64,000 nucleotides of DNA from positions 1 through 64,000 of the forward strand of contig JAAVZI010000002.1 in NCBI GenBank assembly GCA_022791575.1, read 5' to 3'. Source of the stretch: Lachnospiraceae bacterium (GTDB lineage: Bacteria; Bacillota; Clostridia; Lachnospirales; Lachnospiraceae). The notes under the pieces were generated by a model. The model was not told the DNA's origin and ran no database searches. It saw nothing but the letters and a program-made list of their open reading frames with translations. Shown one piece after another: positions 55,427 to 62,707 of this stretch. Both the position numbers and the translations under genes were made by a program. How positions within the stretch are numbered: the first letter of the stretch is position 1; the number at the start of each line of letters is the position of its first letter.

Positions 55427-55486
55427 ATTTAAAATCCTCCTGGCTGTCCGGCATGACGGAACCGGATTTCCAGGAGGATTTTAAAT
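55427..55486. terminator. Bidirectional terminator between GNAT gene and rpsT
   Basis: ATTTAAAATCCTCCTGG (55427-55443) and CCAGGAGGATTTTAAAT (55470-55486) form a perfect 17-bp stem around a loop with its own small hairpin. A/T-rich tracts lie on both sides, so it can serve both converging genes. Confidence 0.85.
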
Positions 55487-55504
55487 GGTATATTTTGTAC
55501 AATC

Positions 55505-55768
55505 TTATGCAATTTTATTAACAAGCTTGGATAATCTGGATACCTTTCTGGCAGCGTTATTCTTATGGTAAACGCCTTTTGCCGCAGCTTTGTTAATATC
55601 AGAAGTAGCAGCTAGTAAAGCAGCCTTAGCAGCCGTTGTATCTTTAGCAGCAACAGCAGCTTCTACTTTCTTCATGGAAGTCTTTACTTTAGACTTGATT
55701 GCTTTATTTCTGGCAGTTTTTCTGTCAGTTACCAGAATTCTTTTCTTTGCGGATTTGATGTTAGCCAA
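55505..55768 (-). CDS. rpsT: Small ribosomal subunit protein S20
   Basis: Basic protein binding 16S rRNA. 87 residues, with ANIKSAKKRILVTDRKTARNKAIKSKVKT, a run of Ala/Lys helices and the GVYHKNNAARKVSRL end. The start is TTG at 55768: GGAGGTG lies 6 bases upstream, and the conserved ANIKSAKKR follows directly. A longer frame with an upstream ATG would add non-conserved residues. Its terminator is shared with the GNAT gene. Confidence 0.95.
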   Translation of the reverse strand: MANIKSAKKRILVTDRKTARNKAIKSKVKTSMKKVEAAVAAKDTTAAKAALLAATSDINKAAAKGVYHKNNAARKVSRLSKLVNKIA

Positions 55769-56004
55769 ATCATACACCTCCAAATAATGTTCAAAAATTT
55801 TAATGTTTTCCATCGGATCTTCGTATCAGATGGAACATCTATTGTTATCATCCTCTGTATGTATGCGCTGAAGTGATACGGACACGGACGTCTCAGCACA
55901 ACACATTTATTCATTTTAGATGATTCAGCTTGTCTTGTCAATACATATTTTGAAAAAAAATGTAAAAACTAACATTCAAAACCATTTGAGAAAGGAAGAG
56001 AGAA

Positions 56005-56970
56005 ATGGAACGCACATTGGAACATTTCCAGAGCCGTACCGATCTAGCGGTAGAGGAAAGAGAACGTTTTGAGGATGATGATGTAGAGATTAGCGGTGTC
56101 TCGATTGAAGAGGAATTTGACGAAGAAACTGAAATCAAGGTGACCCGTGTTATGATTACTACGGAAAAGGGAGCAAAGGCCATGGGTAAGCCAAAGGGAA
56201 CTTATATTACACTAGAAGCCCCCAATATGTCAGTGCCGGATGAGGATTATCACAGAGAAATATCCGCAGCTCTTGCCAAGCAGATCAGCCAGCTTCTGCC
56301 AAAGAACAAAGACGAACAGTCCATTCTGATTGTAGGATTGGGTAACCGTGAAATCACTCCCGATTCCCTAGGACCCGATGTGGTAGGAAATCTTCTGATT
56401 ACCAGACATATTGTGGAAGAATATGGAAAACTGGCTCTTGGCCGGGATAAAATTAATAAAATCAGCGGTATCGTTCCCGGTGTCATGGCTCAGACCGGAA
56501 TGGAAGCTTCTGAGATTGTCCGCGGTATTGTTGATGAGACCAAACCAGATTATGTCATTGCGATTGATGCATTGGCAGCCAGAAGCACAAGGAGGCTGAA
56601 CCGTACGATTCAGATTGCTGATACTGGAATTCACCCTGGCTCTGGTGTAGGCAATCACAGAAATGGACTGACGGAAAAGAGTCTGGGAGTTCCGGTTATT
56701 GCAATCGGCGTACCGACAGTCGTCGATGCAGCAACCATTGTCAATGATACGATGGAGAATCTGATTGAAGCAATGGAACAGTCTAACCAGCTCAAAGGAA
56801 TTGGCAACACTCTGAACCTATTTAATGCCACTGAGAAACACCAGCTAATCCGGGAACTGATTGCGCCGCATCTAAATGGTATGTTTGTCACGCCCAAGGA
56901 TATTGACGAGACGATTAAACGTATTGGCTTTACTATTTCAGAAGCGCTTAATATGGCTTTACAGCCTTAG
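56005..56970 (+). CDS. gpr: Spore germination endopeptidase GPR
   Basis: Degrades small acid-soluble spore proteins during germination. The 321-residue protein has FQSRTDLAVEERE at the start, EAPNMS, VGLGNREITPDSLGPDVVGN, PGVMAQTGMEA, IAIDALAARSTRRLNRTIQIADTGIHPGSGVGN and VPVIAIGVPTVVDAATIV, all standard. It marks the organism as spore-forming. Expression is expected in the forespore (sigma-G) from what is known of the family; I could not identify the promoter with confidence. Confidence 0.97.
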   Translation: MERTLEHFQSRTDLAVEERERFEDDDVEISGVSIEEEFDEETEIKVTRVMITTEKGAKAMGKPKGTYITLEAPNMSVPDEDYHREISAALAKQISQLLPKNKDEQSILIVGLGNREITPDSLGPDVVGNLLITRHIVEEYGKLALGRDKINKISGIVPGVMAQTGMEASEIVRGIVDETKPDYVIAIDALAARSTRRLNRTIQIADTGIHPGSGVGNHRNGLTEKSLGVPVIAIGVPTVVDAATIVNDTMENLIEAMEQSNQLKGIGNTLNLFNATEKHQLIRELIAPHLNGMFVTPKDIDETIKRIGFTISEALNMALQP

Positions 56971-57087
56971 AGAGTGTTTGAATATTCATTCAGCGTCATA
57001 TTTTCCAGACTTCTGCAATATATATAAGTGTACCCTTATGGATATGAGAAACCGTACGTATGTCCTGCGGGCAGGAGGAAAGGGCTG

Positions 57088-58389
57088 GTGAAGGTGCGTT
57101 GGACACCAAAACGGATGTATATTGTCCTATGGCTGGTAATGATAAGCATTGCTGCCATAGGAATTCATAATCATATTAGAACTATGGTCAATGGAAAAGA
57201 CAGTGCAGGTATGGAAGCAGAACGTCAGTTTGTTCTGGGCAGTTTGGAATTCTTCTATCCGGTTATGGAATATTCCCAGCAAGAGGGAGAGCATTTCAAG
57301 CAGAAATTTCTGAAAACCGCCTGTTACGGTCTTTTTCCTCTGGCAGAATATATTGGTATAGAAGGAGAACGTAACTTGTATGCCACGCAGATGGAAAATC
57401 AGCTGTCTCAGGAGGAGATTGAGGAAATTCTAGCCAGAGAGGCTGCCGATGAAAATCATGTCAATGCCGAAGGAGAGGTTATTCAGTCCGAAGGGGCTGC
57501 CGAAGAAAGCGAGACCATGATTGCAGACCAGGTGCTGAAGCAGTTTGCCGAAGAGGGGAAGGCAGCTCCGGCAGGTAGCAATCATGTGATGGGTGAACCG
57601 ATTGAGAACCAGACGGTGACCGGACAGGAATATAATATAGAAATGCTGGATTATGATTTTTTAATTAATCATTTTTATATTGTAGACAGTACGACCAATA
57701 TTACCAGTGATAAGTTAAATGCTGCGAAGCTTCTGGAAAAAGATATGACTTTGAAACAGGACAATTCCAAGCCTCAAATACTGATTTATCATACACATTC
57801 GCAGGAGGAATTTGCGGATTCCGTTCAGGGAGACAGTTCTACAACCATTGTAGGAGTAGGGAATTATCTAACAAAGCTGCTGCAGGAAAAAGGTTATCAT
57901 GTGATTCACGATACCACCGAATTTGATCTGGTAGATGGGAAACTGGACCGGAATAAGGCATATTCCATGGCGCTGCCTAAAATAGAAAAAACGCTGAAGG
58001 AAAATCCCAGTATAGAAGTAGTGATTGACCTGCACAGAGATGGTATTGACGGTCAGAAGATGGTGACTGATATCAATGGAAAACCGACGGCCAAACTGAT
58101 GTTCTTTAACGGTCTGAGCTACAGCAATAAGAATGGCCCGATCACATATTTGGAAAATCCTTATATAGAAGATAATTTAGCATTCAGTCTGAAGCTCCAG
58201 TTAGAAGCGGCTAAGTATTATCCAGGCGCTACCAGGAAAATCTATCTGAAAGGATACCGCTATAATCTCCATGTACGTCCCAAATCCCTTCTAGTCGAGT
58301 CGGGTGCCCAAAACAATACGGTGCAGGAAGAAATGAATGCAATGGAAGTCCTAGCGGATGTGTTAGATAAAGTTCTTTCCCCCAAGTAA
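57088..58389 (+). CDS. spoIIP: Stage II sporulation protein P
   Basis: Cell-wall amidase/endopeptidase in the SpoIID-SpoIIM-SpoIIP engulfment machine. 433 residues: a membrane helix (YIVLWLVMISIAAIGI), an Ala/Glu-rich linker, then the catalytic domain with ILIYHTHSQEEF, VVIDLHRDGIDG, FNGLSYSNKNGP, and LLVESGAQNNTVQEEMNAM (zinc ligands His and Glu). GTG at 57088 is chosen because AGGAGG lies 9 bases upstream; an earlier GTG at 57028 lacks one. It follows gpr, as in many Clostridia. Confidence 0.95.
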   Translation: MKVRWTPKRMYIVLWLVMISIAAIGIHNHIRTMVNGKDSAGMEAERQFVLGSLEFFYPVMEYSQQEGEHFKQKFLKTACYGLFPLAEYIGIEGERNLYATQMENQLSQEEIEEILAREAADENHVNAEGEVIQSEGAAEESETMIADQVLKQFAEEGKAAPAGSNHVMGEPIENQTVTGQEYNIEMLDYDFLINHFYIVDSTTNITSDKLNAAKLLEKDMTLKQDNSKPQILIYHTHSQEEFADSVQGDSSTTIVGVGNYLTKLLQEKGYHVIHDTTEFDLVDGKLDRNKAYSMALPKIEKTLKENPSIEVVIDLHRDGIDGQKMVTDINGKPTAKLMFFNGLSYSNKNGPITYLENPYIEDNLAFSLKLQLEAAKYYPGATRKIYLKGYRYNLHVRPKSLLVESGAQNNTVQEEMNAMEVLADVLDKVLSPK

Positions 58390-58491
58390 ACAACGTCATG
58401 TTGTAGCCTCATGCGGATGTAAAAATATTTTATTTCTAGGAAATCCTTTACTACGAACCTATTTTGTGATAAAGTAAGACTATTGTGATTG

Positions 58492-58634
58492 TAGATAATT
58501 GCGAAACTCAGGATTGAACACCAGATTTTAGGCAAATCCTACAAAAACAGAGCGAATTCAAAACGTTTTTGAGCGGCGTTTTTGTAGGATTTGTCTAAAA
58601 TCGTCGCTTTGATACAGACTTTTGCAAATACCTA
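58492..58634 (+). repeat. Palindromic repeat copy J (short form, 143 bp) with 15-bp target duplication
   Basis: TAGATAATTGCGAAACTC starts it and TTTTGCAAATACCTA ends it. The central stem is GGCAAATCCTACAAAAAC / GTTTTTGTAGGATTTGTC, the most divergent core of the family yet fully paired. ACTATTGTGATTGTA is present exactly at 58479-58493 and 58634-58648. It lies between spoIIP and thiI and ends 34 bp before the thiI start, so the second target copy touches the thiI leader. Confidence 0.93.
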
Positions 58635-58667
58635 CTATTGTGATTGTACGAAAAGGAGAGGATAGAA

Positions 58668-59849
58668 ATGGAGTTTAAGGCTTTCCTGATTAAATATGGG
58701 GAAATTGGAATCAAGGGCAAGAACCGTCATTTATTCGAAGACGCGCTGGTGAAGCAGATTCGGCATGGTTTGAAGCATGTGGAAGGTCAGTTTGAGGTAA
58801 CAAAAGAACAGGGCCGCATCTATGTAGAGTGCCTTTCTGATTATGACTATGAGGAAACCGTTACTGCCCTGCAGCGAGTATTCGGTATTGTAGGAATTTG
58901 TCCAGTGGTTCATGTAGAAGACGAAGGCTTTGAAGAACTGGGCAGACAGGTAATCCAGTATATGAAAGAAATGTACGGAGATTCCCCTAAGACGTTCAAA
59001 GTCAATGCTAGGCGCGCCCGCAAGAATTATCCCATGAATTCTATGGAGATTAATAGTGAGCTGGGCGGAAAGATTCTGGATGCCATGGAATATATGAAGG
59101 TGGATGTACATAAGCCAGAGATCCTGCTGCATGTAGAGATTCGCCAGAAAATATATATCTATTCGGAGATTCTGCCGGGACCAGGTGGTATGCCGGTGGG
59201 AACGAACGGAAAAGCAATGCTTTTGCTGTCTGGCGGAATTGACAGCCCGGTAGCCGGGTATATGGTAGCAAAAAGAGGGGTCAAGATTGATGCAGTTTAT
59301 TTTCATGCGCCGCCCTATACCAGCGAGCGTGCCAAACAAAAGGTGATAGATCTGGCTAAGCAGGTGGCAAAGTATGCGGGGCCGGTTTATCTGCACGTAG
59401 TCAATTTTACAGATATTCAGATGTATATTTATGATAAATGTCCTCATGAGGAATTGACGATTATCATGCGCCGTTATATGATGAAGATTGCAGAGCACTT
59501 TGCATATGAAACCAAGTGTCTGGGACTGGTAACCGGCGAGAGCATCGGGCAGGTAGCAAGCCAGACGATGCATTCTCTGCTCTGCACCAATGAAATATGT
59601 ACATTGCCAGTATTTCGTCCTCTTATTGGTATGGACAAGCAGGAAATTGTCGAGCGGGCCGAACAGATTGGAACCTTTGAGACTTCCATTCTGCCTTATG
59701 AAGATTGCTGCACTACATTTGTAGCCAAGCATCCAGTCACCAAACCCAATCTCAATGTGATTAAGCGTTCGGAGACCCGGCTGGAAGAGAAAATTGATCA
59801 AATGGTGGAAGAGGCAATTCGTACGACAGAGGTTATGATTGCAGAATAG
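58668..59849 (+). CDS. thiI: tRNA 4-thiouridine synthase ThiI
   Basis: Makes 4-thiouridine in tRNA and may supply sulfur for thiamine. 393 residues: ferredoxin-like and THUMP domain (about 60-165), then the PP-loop SGGIDS at 188-193, and CPHEELTI... with Cys. It lacks the rhodanese domain of the 482-residue E. coli protein, as usual in Firmicutes. The nifS-type cysteine desulfurase often found upstream is absent. AAGGAGAGG stands before the ATG. Confidence 0.95.
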   Translation: MEFKAFLIKYGEIGIKGKNRHLFEDALVKQIRHGLKHVEGQFEVTKEQGRIYVECLSDYDYEETVTALQRVFGIVGICPVVHVEDEGFEELGRQVIQYMKEMYGDSPKTFKVNARRARKNYPMNSMEINSELGGKILDAMEYMKVDVHKPEILLHVEIRQKIYIYSEILPGPGGMPVGTNGKAMLLLSGGIDSPVAGYMVAKRGVKIDAVYFHAPPYTSERAKQKVIDLAKQVAKYAGPVYLHVVNFTDIQMYIYDKCPHEELTIIMRRYMMKIAEHFAYETKCLGLVTGESIGQVASQTMHSLLCTNEICTLPVFRPLIGMDKQEIVERAEQIGTFETSILPYEDCCTTFVAKHPVTKPNLNVIKRSETRLEEKIDQMVEEAIRTTEVMIAE

Positions 59850-59862
59850 AGAGAATCTTGCG

Positions 59863-59890
59863 TAAAAAAACGGCGGACAACGTCCGCCGG
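59863..59890 (-). terminator. Strong terminator of the HPr-like gene
   Basis: On the minus strand CGGCGGAC-GTT-GTCCGCCG is followed by TTTTTTT. The thiI gene converges on it from the other side. Confidence 0.85.
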
Positions 59891-59903
59891 GCTGATAACC
59901 GAA

Positions 59904-60134
59904 TTATTCCATATATGGTTTCAGTGATTCGATAATACTGTCGATATTTTCAGTCGCATGAATATTCAGATCAATGGGTTTGGATAAGTCCAGACTGAAA
60001 ATTCCCATAATGGATTTGGCATCAATGACATATCTTCCGGAAACCAAATCAAAGTCATAATCAAATTTGGTAATGTCATTAACGAATGCTTTTACTTTAT
60101 CAATAGAGTTTAAAGTAATCTGTACTGTTTTCAT
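59904..60134 (-). CDS. HPr-family protein lacking the phosphorylated histidine
   Basis: 76 residues with the HPr fold pattern and the regulatory-Ser segment KSIMGIFSLDL. The usual active-site GIHARPA is replaced by NSIDKVKAF, so His15 is missing. This resembles Crh, which acts in carbon catabolite control through the Ser, not in sugar transport. GGGAGG precedes the ATG at 60134. It has its own terminator. Confidence 0.8.
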   Translation of the reverse strand: MKTVQITLNSIDKVKAFVNDITKFDYDFDLVSGRYVIDAKSIMGIFSLDLSKPIDLNIHATENIDSIIESLKPYME

Positions 60135-60251
60135 TGAAAGTACCTCCCTTTTCACTTAAATTTTGCAATTGCTTTACACTTTATTATTACATAGAATAGA
60201 TTTAAAAGTCAAGAACAAAAACGAAAATATATAGATGAAAGTGAAGCGGAT

Positions 60252-61622
60252 ATGAAGAAAGTAGCATTTCATAATTTGGGCTGCAAAGTCAATGCCTATG
60301 AGACAGACGCTATGCAGCAGCTGTTAGAAAACGAAGGATATGAAATCGTTCCTTTTGCGGAGGGGGCGGATATCTATATTATCAATACCTGCAGTGTGAC
60401 CAACATAGCAGATCGGAAATCCCGGCAGATGATTCATAAAGCCCGGCATATGAATCCCCATGCGCTTGTCGTGGCCGCCGGCTGTTATGTCCAGACGGCG
60501 CAGAAGCAGGAGGAAATGCAGCCATACATTGATTTGGTGGTAGGTAATAATAAGAAGAAAGATATAGTCTCTCTTATCAAAGCATGTGAACAGAAGTTAA
60601 AGGCTGCGGATGAGGGCAGAGCGGATGAGAACAGATGGCTCAATGCCTGCTTGGATATCAATGAAAAAAAGGTGGAATATGAAAATCTGCAGATTAGCCG
60701 CACGGGAAGAAATACAAGGGCTTATGTAAAGATTCAAGATGGCTGCAATCAGTTCTGCAGCTATTGTATTATTCCTTATGCAAGAGGACGGGTACGCAGC
60801 CGCGGGTGTACAGAGGTATTAGAAGAATGCAGGCGTCTTGCAGAGAATGGTTACCGCGAAGTTGTACTGACGGGAATTCATCTGAGTTCTTATGGTACGG
60901 ATCTTGACGAAAGTGGACATACCTCCCTGCTGATCCCTTTATTAGAAAGCATCCATTCCATAAAAGGAATAGAACGAATCCGTCTAAGCTCCTTAGAACC
61001 GCGGATTATAACAGAAGCATTTACCAAAGCAATCAGTGGCTTAGAGAAAGTCTGCCCCCATTTTCATCTGTCTTTGCAGAGCGGCTGCAATGAGACTTTA
61101 AAGAGAATGAACCGGCACTATACCGTAGAGGAGTATGAGCAAGCATGCCAGATTCTGCGCAGCTATTATGTACATCCGGCCATTACAACGGATATTATTA
61201 CCGGATTTCCCGGAGAGACGGAGGAAGAGTTTCAGAAGACGGTAGAATTTGTAAAAAAGGTGAACTTCTATGAAACCCATATATTCAAATATTCCAAACG
61301 TCAGGGAACGCGGGCGGCTTCTATGGAGCATCAGCTGCCGGAGAGTGTGAAGGCAGAACGGAGCAGGGTGCTTCTTGAGTTAGATAAGACTAACAGCAGA
61401 AATTTCCGGGAATATTATGTAGGAAAAGAAACGGAACTATTGATCGAGGAGCAGCTGGTATCTGAGGGAAATGTATACCAGCTTGGACATACTAGGGAGT
61501 ATATAAAAGCCGTGCTGAAAGAAGAGGGCGATTGTTCCAATACTATAGCAGCTGGAACGATCACGGGCTTTTTCCGGGACGATATCCTATCTGTTGATAA
61601 AATTTTTCCAAAAATTGATTGA
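60252..61622 (+). CDS. mtaB: tRNA (N6-threonylcarbamoyladenosine(37)-C2)-methylthiotransferase MtaB
   Basis: Radical SAM enzyme adding a methylthio group to t6A37. 456 residues: N-terminal domain with C11, C47 and C78 for the second cluster, the radical SAM motif CNQFCSYC (C165, C169, C172), IPYARGRVRSRG, and a C-terminal TRAM-like region. The N-terminal FHNLGCKVNAYE is typical of MtaB and separates it from MiaB and RimO. Confidence 0.94.
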   Translation: MKKVAFHNLGCKVNAYETDAMQQLLENEGYEIVPFAEGADIYIINTCSVTNIADRKSRQMIHKARHMNPHALVVAAGCYVQTAQKQEEMQPYIDLVVGNNKKKDIVSLIKACEQKLKAADEGRADENRWLNACLDINEKKVEYENLQISRTGRNTRAYVKIQDGCNQFCSYCIIPYARGRVRSRGCTEVLEECRRLAENGYREVVLTGIHLSSYGTDLDESGHTSLLIPLLESIHSIKGIERIRLSSLEPRIITEAFTKAISGLEKVCPHFHLSLQSGCNETLKRMNRHYTVEEYEQACQILRSYYVHPAITTDIITGFPGETEEEFQKTVEFVKKVNFYETHIFKYSKRQGTRAASMEHQLPESVKAERSRVLLELDKTNSRNFREYYVGKETELLIEEQLVSEGNVYQLGHTREYIKAVLKEEGDCSNTIAAGTITGFFRDDILSVDKIFPKID

Positions 61623-61680
61623 AATTTTCTGTCATTTATATTAGAATAAGAGTAAAGTATGGATAAGGACGTGGAAGAAG

Positions 61681-61947
61681 ATGAAAGACAAAAATAACAC
61701 GCTTTATTTTAAAGTGGAGACAGAACAGGAAGTGGAAGTAAGGGAAGTACTGCGGATCGTTCATGAAGCGCTTGTGGAAAAAGGCTATAATCCAGTTAAT
61801 CAGATTGTGGGATATATTATGTCTGGTGACCCGACTTATATTACCAGTTATAATAATGCCAGAAGTCTGATCATGAAGGTAGAACGGGATGAACTGGTAG
61901 AAGAGGTGCTGGGGGAATATATCAGATTCCATCACTGGAAGCAGTAA
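61681..61947 (+). CDS. IreB-family regulatory phosphoprotein (UPF0297)
   Basis: 88 residues: [18 protein letters not shown]..., [36 protein letters not shown] and the C-terminal EYIRFHHW. In Enterococcus, IreB is phosphorylated by the kinase IreK and affects cephalosporin tolerance. The usual ruvX and DUF1292 genes follow. Confidence 0.94.
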   Translation: MKDKNNTLYFKVETEQEVEVREVLRIVHEALVEKGYNPVNQIVGYIMSGDPTYITSYNNARSLIMKVERDELVEEVLGEYIRFHHWKQ

Positions 61948-61957
61948 GGGGCCGGAT

Positions 61958-62386
61958 ATGAGGATTATGGGTCTGGATTATGGTTCCAAAACAGTTGGCG
62001 TAGCTGTCAGCGATGCTCTTGGGCTGACCGGGCAGGGAATAGAGATTGTCAGGAGAAAATCTGAGAATAAGCTTCGACAGACGCTGGCCAGATTAGAGGA
62101 ACTGATTGCAGAATATAACGTAGAAAAAATCGTATTAGGGTTTCCTAAGAATATGAATAATACGATAGGAGACAGAGCGGAAAAAACACTGGAATTTAAA
62201 GAACTGCTTGAGAAAAGGACGGGACTGCCGGTAATCCTGTGGGATGAGCGTTTGACGACAGTAGAGGCTCAGAACACACTGATTGCGGGAGAAATCCGTA
62301 GGGAAAATAGAAAGTTATATGTGGACAAGTTAGCTGCTGTACTGATTTTGCAGGGCTATCTGGATTCGGAAAGAATTGCGAGGTAA
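61958..62386 (+). CDS. ruvX: Holliday junction resolvase RuvX
   Basis: 142 residues of the YqgF fold: [43 protein letters not shown], and [14 protein letters not shown]. Acidic residues D7, E and D in these motifs would hold metal. The role may be rRNA maturation as well as recombination. It is 11 bp after the ireB-like gene. Confidence 0.93.
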   Translation: MRIMGLDYGSKTVGVAVSDALGLTGQGIEIVRRKSENKLRQTLARLEELIAEYNVEKIVLGFPKNMNNTIGDRAEKTLEFKELLEKRTGLPVILWDERLTTVEAQNTLIAGEIRRENRKLYVDKLAAVLILQGYLDSERIAR

Positions 62387-62394
62387 TAGGAAAT

Positions 62395-62673
62395 ATGGAA
62401 AAGATAACATTTACTTTTTCCGATACAAAGGAAACAGTAGAGTTTTTTGTGCTGGAACAAACTAAGTTTCAGGGCTGTCAGTATCTTCTTGTAACAGATG
62501 GGGACGAAGAGGACGAAGAAGCAGAAGCGTATATTTTTAAGGATTTATCCAGGCCGGAGGATAAAGAAGCAGTATACGAGATGGTTGAAGAAGATCAGGA
62601 ATTAGAGGCTGTTTCACAGATTTTTAGTGAGTTATTGGAAAATGTAGAGTTAAAGATGGAGCAGGAATCATAG
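62395..62673 (+). CDS. DUF1292 protein (YrzB-like)
   Basis: 92 acidic residues: FSDTKETVEFFVLEQTKFQGCQYLLVTDGDEEDEEAEAYIFKDLS and an EED-rich end. The family is found in this position after ruvX in Firmicutes and has no known function. Confidence 0.88.
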   Translation: MEKITFTFSDTKETVEFFVLEQTKFQGCQYLLVTDGDEEDEEAEAYIFKDLSRPEDKEAVYEMVEEDQELEAVSQIFSELLENVELKMEQES

Positions 62674-62707
62674 GGCACGGAAGCTTCATCATGCAGGAGG
62701 TAATCAA

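Noticed and set aside
56971-57020. Sigma-G-type promoter before spoIIP (TGAATA ... CATATTT)
   Set aside because: The spacing is about 12 bases, too short for a sigma-G promoter; the sequence is better read as the recurring hairpin core.
58731-59801. Long minus-strand open frame of 356 codons opposite thiI
   Set aside because: A shadow of the thiI gene: ThiI motifs are clear on the plus strand and the antisense product has no recognisable domain.
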